Shown in pieces: positions 1 through 6,399 of a stretch of 9,936 bases of DNA. The stretch lies in contig JANQRM010000390.1 in NCBI GenBank assembly GCA_028284565.1, forward strand, positions 1 through 9,936. The letters run 5' to 3'. The notes under the pieces were generated by a model. The model did no database searches and was not told the DNA's origin. It worked only from the letters and a program-made list of their open reading frames with translations. Both the position numbers and the translations under genes were made by a program. Position 1 is the stretch's first letter; each line of letters starts with the position of its first letter. Origin of the DNA: Anaerolineae bacterium (GTDB lineage Bacteria > Chloroflexota > Anaerolineae > Aggregatilineales > Phototrophicaceae).

Positions 1-2535
1 TCGTCGTGCCCGTTTTTCTAAGGCATCGAGGTTTTCCGCTGACTCTTGATGCAAGCGCGCATTTTCCACCGCCACCGCCGCTTGTCTTGCCAAGGCAAAA
101 ATGGCTTGTGAGTCGCTGGGTTCATAAAATTCTGGTTGGTTCTTAACCAGAGTAATCACGCCGATGACTTGCGCTTGATAGACCATCGGCACGCCTAAAC
201 CAGAGCGATCTTTCTGGAGTACTGTCTGGTCGTCATTGAGTAACCACTGGGGTTCCTCTTTCAAATTTTCAATGATAATGGGCAACTGGGAGCGATAGAC
301 CTGACGGAGTGGACTATCCTCCGCAATCTTGTATTCTTTATTACGAACAAGTGTATCTTCACCTTGTATCGCCCGTGCCACCATATGGTCACCATCGTGA
401 TGATCGGCGGATGGGATAAAAATGCAAGCTTGGTCAAACTGCACCACCCGCGACATCTGCTCCAATAAGCGTTGGAAGACGCTATCAATATCCAAGGTGG
501 ATGAGACCACCCGCCCGACATCCATCAAGCTATCGGCAATCTGCCGACGTTCTTGTTCAGACTTGAGAAGACGTTGATTATCCAATGCCATCGAAATCTG
601 TGCGGAGAAGGTCGCCAATAACGAGACATCATCATCGGAGAAAGCGTAGGGATAGGTCTGTTCCATGCAAATCACGCCGATTTTTTCATTATTTCGGCTT
701 CGCAAGGGCGCACCTAACCATGAATACAATTCACTCGTTTGGAACTCATAGGGTGAAATATCCAAGCCTTCGAGTCGCTCCGTCTCGCTATGCAAATCGC
801 TAAACTGAAGTGTAATCCCATGCTCCAAAACCGCTTGTGCCAAGACATCAGGAGCCGTCTTTTGCTTCTCCATCGGAATGCCATGTTCCATCAACAAGAG
901 CATATCCAACAAGCCCGACTCATGATCGTAGTTGGCGATATAAAGTTTGGAGACTTCAAACAAGTCCGTCACTTGATTACCCAGCAACACCCACATCTCA
1001 TCACTCGTGAAATGTTGCGTCAAGATATGGCTGACCTCATTCAAAATCGCCATTTCACGCATTCGCCGTGTCGTGTTTTCAATCAGCCGATTGTTCTCTA
1101 TGGCAAACGAGGCACTATTGGCAAGTGTCATCATCATTTGCAAATCATTTTCGACAAAGGCATATTCACGGTTGGCATACGAGACCATTGCCCCAATCAC
1201 GCGGTCTTTTGTGACGAGGGGTAAGCCAATGAAGGACGCACTCGGATTTGAGTTCAGATTAAAAAACTTCGCTGTATCCTCGCGTTCTTTGGCATCCCGC
1301 CAGAACACCGGTGTCTCTTTTTGAATAATTTGTGAGATGAGGTCGTCGCCCAATGGTACCAGCGTTTGATGGCTCTCTTCACCTTCAAAGGTCATGATGA
1401 TGAGTTGCGAATCTTCCACGAGTGCAAATTCAAACTTCTCCGGCTGTTGTGTCCGTTCTACAGATTCATACAAGCGTCGTCCAAGGTCTGTCATGTTGTA
1501 GGTGGCGTTGACGAGCAAGCTCATCTCGGTCATGACCAGCAAATCATCTGCTCGTGAGCGCAACTCCTTAATCAAGCGCGCGTTGTCCACTGCCACTGCT
1601 AATTGCTCACCCACATTTTGCATCAATTCTACGTCATGGTCATGGAAGGTATCGGGTTGGTTATTCTGCACACTCAGGACACCCAACACCTTATCCCCCA
1701 ACAGCATTGGCGCGGTGATTTCCGCTTCGACTTCCATATCATTGTCTGCACGGACAAAGCGGTCATCCAAACGGACATTGGGTGCAACGGCGATTTGTTG
1801 CTGCTGTAGAGTCCACTGGACTAAACCCGGATGATCCAAAGGCAAAAAGCGCGCGTCTCCTGTGAGTTCCATCGGACCGAGTTTGGTATGGTTTGCCACC
1901 GCTTCGAGCTTGGATTTGCTGTCATCCAACAGCAGGATACGCACACGGTCAAAGCGAAACTCTTGACAGATAATCTGTGCCACTTGTTTCAATAAGTCAA
2001 TGACATCCCCATGCACAATCACTGCATCCGAGATTTTCGCCATGGCTGATAGTCGCACTTGTTGCGCTTCATACTCACGGAGTAATTGTCGCAAGTTACT
2101 GCCCGTTAAATCGGCAGTTGAAGGAGTCTCCTCAAACAAATGGGAGAGTTTTGCGCTCAATAGCTGTGCCAACAGCACCGCCACCACATCGCTTTCACTC
2201 CCTTGTTTGAGCGCAACCAAGCCTTGCGGCTCGTTTTGATGTCGAAGTGGAATGAACAGCCAATTCGATTTCGATTCAAATCCCTCTAACGGCGCATCTT
2301 CTGATACCGCGCGTGGAACTTCCCAATCTCGCCAGTTCGATACATCCGTCAACCACCCCTCAATATCCGCATCCACCGACTCATCCCCATGTGTGAATAT
2401 TCGCCCAGATGGACGAACCACATATGCCGTACCGAGTCGCTCGCTATACCACTTGAGCAAATGCGATACGGCACTATCGACAGTGGTGGCTTGTTGAATC
2501 GTTTGGGTAAGCGTTGTCAGTTGTTGAAGAGACAT
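1..2535 (-). CDS. Multi-GAF-domain signalling protein, 3' end beyond the window
   Basis: I checked every triplet of this frame from the ATG at 2535 to the window edge and found no stop, so at least 845 codons are present. The product is a chain of GAF domains joined by helical linkers: a degenerate one at about residues 10-140, then four clearer ones at about 165-320, 335-485, 490-650 and 655-825. Typical GAF endings followed by linker helices recur, for example VAVDNARLIKELR, FAIENNRLIENT, MALDNQRLLKSEQ and VAVENARLHQESAENLD. There is no signal peptide or membrane segment, so it is probably a cytoplasmic sensor. GAF domains bind small ligands or mediate dimerisation; which ligand cannot be read here, and I see no Cys-His chromophore motif. 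The part beyond the edge probably carries the output domain (histidine kinase, GGDEF, phosphatase or similar). That is inference. No clear Shine-Dalgarno sequence precedes the start. Confidence 0.9.
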   Translation of the reverse strand, partial: MSLQQLTTLTQTIQQATTVDSAVSHLLKWYSERLGTAYVVRPSGRIFTHGDESVDADIEGWLTDVSNWRDWEVPRAVSEDAPLEGFESKSNWLFIPLRHQNEPQGLVALKQGSESDVVAVLLAQLLSAKLSHLFEETPSTADLTGSNLRQLLREYEAQQVRLSAMAKISDAVIVHGDVIDLLKQVAQIICQEFRFDRVRILLLDDSKSKLEAVANHTKLGPMELTGDARFLPLDHPGLVQWTLQQQQIAVAPNVRLDDRFVRADNDMEVEAEITAPMLLGDKVLGVLSVQNNQPDTFHDHDVELMQNVGEQLAVAVDNARLIKELRSRADDLLVMTEMSLLVNATYNMTDLGRRLYESVERTQQPEKFEFALVEDSQLIIMTFEGEESHQTLVPLGDDLISQIIQKETPVFWRDAKEREDTAKFFNLNSNPSASFIGLPLVTKDRVIGAMVSYANREYAFVENDLQMMMTLANSASFAIENNRLIENTTRRMREMAILNEVSHILTQHFTSDEMWVLLGNQVTDLFEVSKLYIANYDHESGLLDMLLLMEHGIPMEKQKTAPDVLAQAVLEHGITLQFSDLHSETERLEGLDISPYEFQTSELYSWLGAPLRSRNNEKIGVICMEQTYPYAFSDDDVSLLATFSAQISMALDNQRLLKSEQERRQIADSLMDVGRVVSSTLDIDSVFQRLLEQMSRVVQFDQACIFIPSADHHDGDHMVARAIQGEDTLVRNKEYKIAEDSPLRQVYRSQLPIIIENLKEEPQWLLNDDQTVLQKDRSGLGVPMVYQAQVIGVITLVKNQPEFYEPSDSQAIFALARQAAVAVENARLHQESAENLDALEKRARR

Positions 2536-2560
2536 AGGCAATGATTCGTTTTCAGTTGAC

Positions 2561-2589
2561 ACTATAGATTTTTAGATAACAGATTTCAG
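2561..2589 (-). promoter_or_regulatory. Possible sigma70-like promoter of the GAF gene
   Basis: On the minus strand a TATAGT hexamer (2561-2566) lies 17 bp from CTGAAA (2584-2589), which matches the TTGACA consensus at four of six positions. It would give a leader of about 20 nt before the ATG at 2535. The same TATAGT box occurs in the stronger promoter at 9815-9844. The -35 part falls inside a heptamer repeat tract, so the match may be accidental. Confidence 0.35.
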
Positions 2590-2608
2590 AAGTCAGATTA
2601 TCAGAACT
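2580..2608. repeat. Degenerate heptamer tract, CAGAnnn
   Basis: Units CAGATTT (2580), CAGAAGT (2587) and CAGATTA (2594) follow each other at exactly 7 bp. CAGAACT comes at 2602 after one extra base. It lies in the 250-bp spacer between the divergent GAF and small membrane protein genes. Confidence 0.65.
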
Positions 2609-2647
2609 CGAAATTAATTTTCTACCAACATTAGAACTGAACTCATG

Positions 2648-2675
2648 CAGTCCTCAGCACTTCGTCCTCAGTCCT
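2648..2675. repeat. Degenerate heptamer tract, CAGTCCT type
   Basis: Four units at exact 7-bp spacing: CAGTCCT (2648), CAGCACT (2655), TCGTCCT (2662) and CAGTCCT (2669). It is in the same spacer as the CAGAnnn tract but has a different unit sequence. Arrays like this are known from intergenic regions of filamentous bacteria, notably cyanobacteria; no function is evident. Confidence 0.7.
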
Positions 2676-2785
2676 CGAATTATTATGACACAAAACCCAA
2701 TTCTTGCGCGTAAGGATTTTGTTGCAACCTTTATGCTTTGCTCTGCGTATAACCAAGTAATGAGGAAACAGGAGACAAAACGAAC

Positions 2786-3130
2786 ATGCAAAAACATTCA
2801 GAACATAACATGACTGGTGGCGTTTTCTTAATCGGACTCGCCATGCTATTCATCACTGGCTATTGGTTCCCCGGTATTTTGTTTGTCATCGGTGCAACTG
2901 CCTTAGCCGATAGTATGGTCGGCAGTCGCCAAGAAGAAGCCCGTAGCGGGGGTATCTTCATGATTGGGCTGGGCATCATCTTTGCCATCGGCTTCCGTGT
3001 GGAATTGCTCTTCTTGATGATTGGCTTGGGACTGATTTTCTGCCCCGCCGCCAAGAACCGCTTCTCCATGTGGGATAGCGACAAACCCAAGCGCAAAAGC
3101 AAAAACGACGAATACTACGCTGAAGTGTAA
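2786..3130 (+). CDS. Small four-helix membrane protein, LiaI/LiaF-like (DUF5668-like)
   Basis: The 114-residue product has four likely membrane helices in two hairpins, at about residues 11-26, 28-43, 55-70 and 72-87. A charged, lysine-rich, probably cytoplasmic tail ends in DEYYAEV. The pattern of Gly-rich hydrophobic stretches with a WFPGILFVIG turn resembles the LiaI/LiaF-type membrane region (DUF5668). Members are found in envelope-stress regulators and in many uncharacterised small proteins. The start ATG is preceded by GGAG at 2771-2774, 11 nt upstream. A second Met at residue 9 is a weaker alternative. It is a paralogue of the next gene (3297-3689): compare GGVFLIGLAMLF and PGILFVIG here with LGVFFIGLAVLF and PGILFVLA there. 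Function is unknown; any envelope role is inference from the family. Confidence 0.8.
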   Translation: MQKHSEHNMTGGVFLIGLAMLFITGYWFPGILFVIGATALADSMVGSRQEEARSGGIFMIGLGIIFAIGFRVELLFLMIGLGLIFCPAAKNRFSMWDSDKPKRKSKNDEYYAEV

Positions 3131-3141
3131 TGGACTCTGAG

Positions 3142-3169
3142 ATTGGTCATTGGTGATTAGTTTTTAGTG
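3142..3169. repeat. Heptamer tract, ATTGGTC/ATTAGTT type
   Basis: Units ATTGGTC (3142), ATTGGTG (3149), ATTAGTT (3156) and TTTAGTG (3163) lie at exact 7-bp spacing just after the stop of the small membrane gene. TGGTCATTG (3144-3152) also has its reverse complement at 3183-3191, followed by TTTT. A long-looped hairpin acting as a weak terminator is therefore possible but unconvincing. Confidence 0.7.
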
Positions 3170-3248
3170 ATACACTGATTATCAATGACCATTTTGATTA
3201 CCCATCAACGCCTTCACAAAATATTTACAAAGGTCTGATAGAGTCGAT

Positions 3249-3276
3249 AACTAACAACTAAAAACCAACAACTAAT
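3249..3276. repeat. Heptamer tract, AACTAAC type, inverted relative to 3142-3169
   Basis: Units AACTAAC (3249), AACTAAA (3256), AACCAAC (3263) and AACTAAT (3270) lie at exact 7-bp spacing and end 20 bp before the start codon at 3297. AACTAAT is the reverse complement of ATTAGTT at 3156-3162, so the two tracts are one repeat family in opposite orientation. The 10-bp arms GTGATTAGTT (3153-3162) and AACTAATCAC (3270-3279) are perfect inverted repeats. Confidence 0.75.
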
Positions 3277-3296
3277 CACTTGAAAGGCACTTCCTT

Positions 3297-3689
3297 ATGA
3301 AACACAGAAAACGGAAAAAACGCGCCCGTCGTGTGGGACTCGGTGTCTTCTTCATTGGACTCGCCGTGTTATTTGTTTTAGAAACTGCATGGTGGCCCGG
3401 CATTTTGTTTGTCCTAGCCTTCTCCATGATTGCCCGCACGCTCGCCGCCGGAAAACGAGTGCGCTTGGGTTCACCCGCCTTCTGGCTGATTTTAATCGGC
3501 ATCATCTTCGGCACAGACTTGCTCGGCTCCATATTCGGGTCATTTGGCAACATCGTCCCGTGGATACTCATCGGCTTGGGACTCTTCCTGCTCTTACGAC
3601 GAGGCGGAAAGAAGGACGAGCGCGTCATCAAGAAGAAATGGCGCATTGAGATGGACAACGACGATGACGAGGATGTCTATCACGTCTAG
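3297..3689 (+). CDS. Small four-helix membrane protein, paralogue of the upstream gene
   Basis: The 130-residue product begins with a very basic segment (MKHRKRKKRARR). Four likely membrane helices follow at about residues 13-29, 33-48, 60-73 and 83-101. A charged tail contains a run of acidic residues (DNDDDED). The second half (WLILIGIIFGTDLL ... WILIGLGLFLLLRR) is a good match in pattern to the LiaI/LiaF-like DUF5668 region. By the positive-inside rule the basic N-terminus and the tail should both be cytoplasmic. AAAGG at 3283-3287 sits 9 nt before the ATG and supports this start. It follows its paralogue by 166 bp, a gap filled largely by heptamer repeats, so the two may be separately transcribed. 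The role is unknown; a membrane-stress or regulatory partner is only one possibility. Confidence 0.8.
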   Translation: MKHRKRKKRARRVGLGVFFIGLAVLFVLETAWWPGILFVLAFSMIARTLAAGKRVRLGSPAFWLILIGIIFGTDLLGSIFGSFGNIVPWILIGLGLFLLLRRGGKKDERVIKKKWRIEMDNDDDEDVYHV

Positions 3690-3831
3690 CAATTACAAAT
3701 AGTTGTATTAAGTAACCTCTCAGTGTTGAAGGTTCGTGTTGAAAACTAATCGTCAACGGGTTCTCTTTTGGCAGTCGATACACACCTAAGCACTTGTCAA
3801 GGCATTTATAATATTTGATTCAGAGTTAACA

Positions 3832-3864
3832 CTCTGCGCCTTTGCGTTCTTTGCTATCTTTGCG
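3832..3864. repeat. CTTTGCG-type short repeats upstream of the cytochrome c-PHM gene
   Basis: Four related heptamer cores, CTCTGCG (3832), CTTTGCG (3840), CTTTGCT (3849) and CTTTGCG (3858), are separated by one or two bases (period 8-9). The tract ends just before the TTG at 3865, which would be the longest possible start of the following gene. This is one reason for preferring the ATG at 3904. Confidence 0.6.
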
Positions 3865-3903
3865 TTGAATCGTTTAAAAACAATCAGGAGACATCACACC
3901 ACA

Positions 3904-5349
3904 ATGAAATCATCCATCTCCACCTTTCTATTGCTCATCACACTGCTGTTGGGCGGGGTTTTACTCGTCTCTGGACATGGCGAAGATGGCGAATCTCCCG
4001 ACGGCACACCGATTGATGTTGGTGATTTTCACTTTGATGAAGTCCCAACCTACTATGGCAGTGTCAAACCCATTTTGGATACCAATTGCGTCGGCTGTCA
4101 TATCGAAGGGCAAATCGGCTGGGATATTCCGCTGACGGATGTACCATTCCTCACCGACATTTCAGAGGACATCGCGCGCGTCGTCAGCGTGGGGTATATG
4201 CCCCCATGGATGCCAAGCGAAGATAATATCCCCCTCAAACATGAACGAAGCCTCACCAACGAAGAAATCGCCACCCTCATCGCATGGGCAGACAACGGCA
4301 CACCCATGGGTGATGAATCTGAGGCAACAACACCTGTTGTCACCGAAGTCCTCTCTGTCCGCGCGGATATGACCCTCCAATTGGACGGCGACAGCTACAC
4401 CCCCGGACAAGCCAATGTGAATGACTATCGCTGTTTCATCCATGAACTCGACCTCGACGAGCCGATGTATCTAACAGGTTATGTCTTTGAACCCGATGTC
4501 GCGGAGATGGTGCATCATGGCATTGTCTATCGAGTGAGTGGGGATGCCCTCTCTCGCGCCAGACAAAAAGAAGCCGACGATGGACTACCCGGCTATAGCT
4601 GTTATGGTGGCGTTGGCTTGCGTGGGGATGATGAGTTCATCGGCACATGGACACCCGGCACGGTTCCCGTCTTCTATCCAGAAGGCACAGGCTATCTGCT
4701 TTCTCCGGATGACATCATTATCATACAGATTCACTATTGGGTTGGCGAAGTCCGTGAGCCAGACCGCACAAGTGTCCGTTTCCAACTCGAACCCGACAAG
4801 GGCGATATTTTGCCGCTCTTTACACTGGAGTTCACCGCACCTGTCGAGATTCCTTGCCCTGCCGAATTTGCAGACCGTGAGGAATGCCAGCGTGATGTCG
4901 CTATCCAGACCATGCGCGAGCAATACAACAACGAGAGCATCCCACCCAATTCACTCCTACGTCAATGCGACCAGACCCTCGCTGATTATGCGGATAACAC
5001 AGCTGAGCGCGCGGTAGGCAGTTGCGCTTTCGAGGTTCCCTTCCCGCTGATTTCTTACGGTGTCTTGGGGCATATGCATGAATTAGGGGAAAGTTTCCGT
5101 ATTGAGGTCAATCCCGGCACAGACGATGCCAAGCTCCTTCTCGACATTCCCGAATGGGACTTCGACTGGCAAGACCGCTATCAATTCGCCGAACCCTTTG
5201 TCTTCTATCCGGGAGATATCGTGGAGATGACCTGCACATGGTCGAACACCGTGTCCGAGAACCCGCGTTATGTCGTCTGGGGAGAAGGCACAGAAGAGGA
5301 GATGTGCTTCGCCACCTTCACCCTCCTCGAAATGCCCGGTCTCAACTAA
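3904..5349 (+). CDS. Exported cytochrome c-copper type II (PHM-like) monooxygenase
   Basis: The 481-residue product starts with a signal peptide or anchor (residues 1 to about 23). It continues with a small cytochrome c domain containing CVGCH (62-66) and the likely axial Met in MPPWM (M99 or M103). This is followed by a two-part PHM/dopamine-beta-monooxygenase fold. Likely CuH ligands are H204-H205 (MVHHGIV) and H277 (QIHYW). Likely CuM ligands are H390 and H392 (GHMHELG) and M467 (EEMCF). Known PHM enzymes use the two coppers to hydroxylate C-H bonds with O2 and an electron donor. Here the haem domain could supply the electrons, which is inference; the substrate is unknown. The ATG at 3904 is preferred over a TTG at 3865: it begins the signal peptide and has AGGAG at 3886-3890, although the 13-nt spacing is long. 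A TATAAT box at 3807-3812 is a possible -10 without a good -35. The gene stands alone. Confidence 0.85.
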   Translation: MKSSISTFLLLITLLLGGVLLVSGHGEDGESPDGTPIDVGDFHFDEVPTYYGSVKPILDTNCVGCHIEGQIGWDIPLTDVPFLTDISEDIARVVSVGYMPPWMPSEDNIPLKHERSLTNEEIATLIAWADNGTPMGDESEATTPVVTEVLSVRADMTLQLDGDSYTPGQANVNDYRCFIHELDLDEPMYLTGYVFEPDVAEMVHHGIVYRVSGDALSRARQKEADDGLPGYSCYGGVGLRGDDEFIGTWTPGTVPVFYPEGTGYLLSPDDIIIIQIHYWVGEVREPDRTSVRFQLEPDKGDILPLFTLEFTAPVEIPCPAEFADREECQRDVAIQTMREQYNNESIPPNSLLRQCDQTLADYADNTAERAVGSCAFEVPFPLISYGVLGHMHELGESFRIEVNPGTDDAKLLLDIPEWDFDWQDRYQFAEPFVFYPGDIVEMTCTWSNTVSENPRYVVWGEGTEEEMCFATFTLLEMPGLN

Positions 5350-5374
5350 TTTCAAATACACTCGACATTTTTTT

Positions 5375-5406
5375 GACGGTCTACACTGTAGTAGTACCGT
5401 CTTTTT
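5375..5406 (+). terminator. Rho-independent terminator after the cytochrome c-PHM gene
   Basis: GACGGTCTAC (5375-5384) pairs with GTAG-T-ACCGTC (5391-5401), giving a 10-bp stem with one bulged T. The loop is the six bases ACTGTA. Five T's follow (5402-5406). It begins 25 bases after the stop codon at 5349 and should end that transcript. There is no A-run on its left side, so it should not work for the convergent operon. Confidence 0.8.
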
Positions 5407-5752
5407 AGTCCATTCAAACACTTGTGCTAAGTAGATTATCATGCTATTTTTATTTCAATCGGCTATTCACCAGTATTTATTTATGTTGGCGCGTGTAACT
5501 GACATCCTTCTATTTTTAGTTTTGATACTTTGGGTAAGTATGGATGCGAGTCTAGAGTCATTGTTCACTTTTGTATCTAAATTTGCTTCAATCACAACGA
5601 ATTACATGTTAAAAAAATCTCAAAATGCAAAAATTTTTGCACTTTTCTTACATAGTTTCTAGCATAATGTGACATCATCCCTAAAAATGGAAAACAAATA
5701 AAACCTATTACAGCTCATTCTTTGTAGTTGACCTTATTTATACTATCTAAAT
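5407..5752. other. A+T-rich spacer between convergent genes, no convincing gene
   Basis: This stretch separates the terminator of the plus-strand gene from the 3' end of the minus-strand operon. It is clearly richer in A and T than the coding DNA to the left. It contains a 73-codon plus-strand reading frame (5441-5662) that lacks a good ribosome binding site and resembles no family I know, plus a 16-bp palindrome (5626-5641). I see nothing else in it. It may be a relic of an insertion that also brought the A+T-rich gene next to it. Confidence 0.5.
5626..5641. repeat. Perfect 16-bp palindrome TGCAAAAATTTTTGCA
   Basis: The sequence equals its own reverse complement over all 16 bases. On the minus strand it is followed by TTTTGAG and then a run of seven T's, so it could act as a weak terminator for the minus-strand operon that ends at 5753. 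Equally it could be a protein binding site or a chance feature of A+T-rich DNA. Confidence 0.45.
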
Positions 5753-6379
5753 TTAGCTAGATTTATTCATCTTCTTTTGACATCTTTCAATTCGCTTTTC
5801 CCAATCACCATTCCAGCCTTGTTCCATCGCTTGCTTAGAAAGTTCAATAGCATGTGTATAATCTTCTGCTTTTTCACGGATGATTGCTAACTGCTTGTAA
5901 CCATGATGATTAGGAAGTTCATCAAAATACGGTTGAGCAAGTAATGATTTCGCCGCCTTTGGTGCAAGCTCTATCTGTTTCAGACAGGCTTCGATAGCTC
6001 GGTCTAAACTAACGTCATCTAATTCACGTCGTCGATAGTAAAATTTTACAACGTTCTGATAGAGAAAATGTAAATCAAGCCATTCTTTCTTTGAAGTTGC
6101 CTGTTTTACTCCTTCATCACGGATATGTTCAACCAAAGACACATCTTTTTGCCAGTCTAAAAATGAAATTATACCGCTTAATAAAGCAGTTACAGTTTGA
6201 GTCGAACTACTAATCCTACCATGTATCAAAACATCCTTTCGAGGTGGGTTAGAATAAGGCGCATAACGAGCATTTAAATAAGAGCGTTCTTGTTCATCAA
6301 ATTGTGAAAACCACCATTGCTCCAGTCCATGATAGGCTATAGCACCACCAACTTTTGGTTGTCGTTTGAAGAATCGCAT
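5753..6379 (-). CDS. TPR-like protein of unknown function
   Basis: The 208-residue product is soluble and mostly helical. An N-terminal segment has the signature YHGLEQWWFSQFDEQERSYL (residues 16-35). The C-terminal half is TPR-like: AIEACLKQIELAP (129-140), LPNHHGYKQLAIIREK (155-170), and AIELSKQAMEQGWNGDWEKR (177-196). I recognise this layout as a widespread, uncharacterised bacterial family, but that is from memory. The ATG at 6379 is chosen over an in-frame TTG at 6394 because it fits a basic short N-terminus (MRFFKRQ) and has a weak GGGA just upstream. It lies 20 bp after the P450 stop, so it is probably the last gene of the operon. Base composition is unlike its neighbours (23 G or C among 60 bases at 5821-5880, against 33 at 6841-6900 in the P450), which suggests a separate origin. 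TPR proteins usually bind other proteins; the partner is unknown. Confidence 0.8.
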   Translation of the reverse strand: MRFFKRQPKVGGAIAYHGLEQWWFSQFDEQERSYLNARYAPYSNPPRKDVLIHGRISSSTQTVTALLSGIISFLDWQKDVSLVEHIRDEGVKQATSKKEWLDLHFLYQNVVKFYYRRRELDDVSLDRAIEACLKQIELAPKAAKSLLAQPYFDELPNHHGYKQLAIIREKAEDYTHAIELSKQAMEQGWNGDWEKRIERCQKKMNKSS

Positions 6380-6399
6380 AATATTCCCAATCAAAAATA

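Noticed and set aside
790..1224. Plus-strand reading frames inside the first 2.5 kb, such as 790-1224 and 1502-1834
   Set aside because: They lie opposite the fully open GAF-domain frame and their translations look like antisense reading (His-, Gln- and Ser-rich without a domain).
2722..2753. TTGCAA and TATAAC as a promoter for the first small membrane gene
   Set aside because: The spacer is 20 bp, too long for a confident sigma70 promoter, so it is not listed as a feature.
3144..3195. Terminator after the first small membrane gene formed by TGGTCATTG and CAATGACCA
   Set aside because: The loop is 30 bases and only four T's follow. The heptamer repeat explains part of the match.
3865..3903. 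TTG at 3865 as the start of the cytochrome c-PHM gene
   Set aside because: It would put a polar stretch before the signal peptide, overlaps the CTTTGCG repeat tract, and ignores the ribosome binding site before the ATG at 3904.
5441..5662. A 73-codon hydrophobic reading frame in the A+T-rich spacer
   Set aside because: It has no good ribosome binding site or promoter and no recognisable family. Hydrophobic residues are expected by chance in T-rich DNA.
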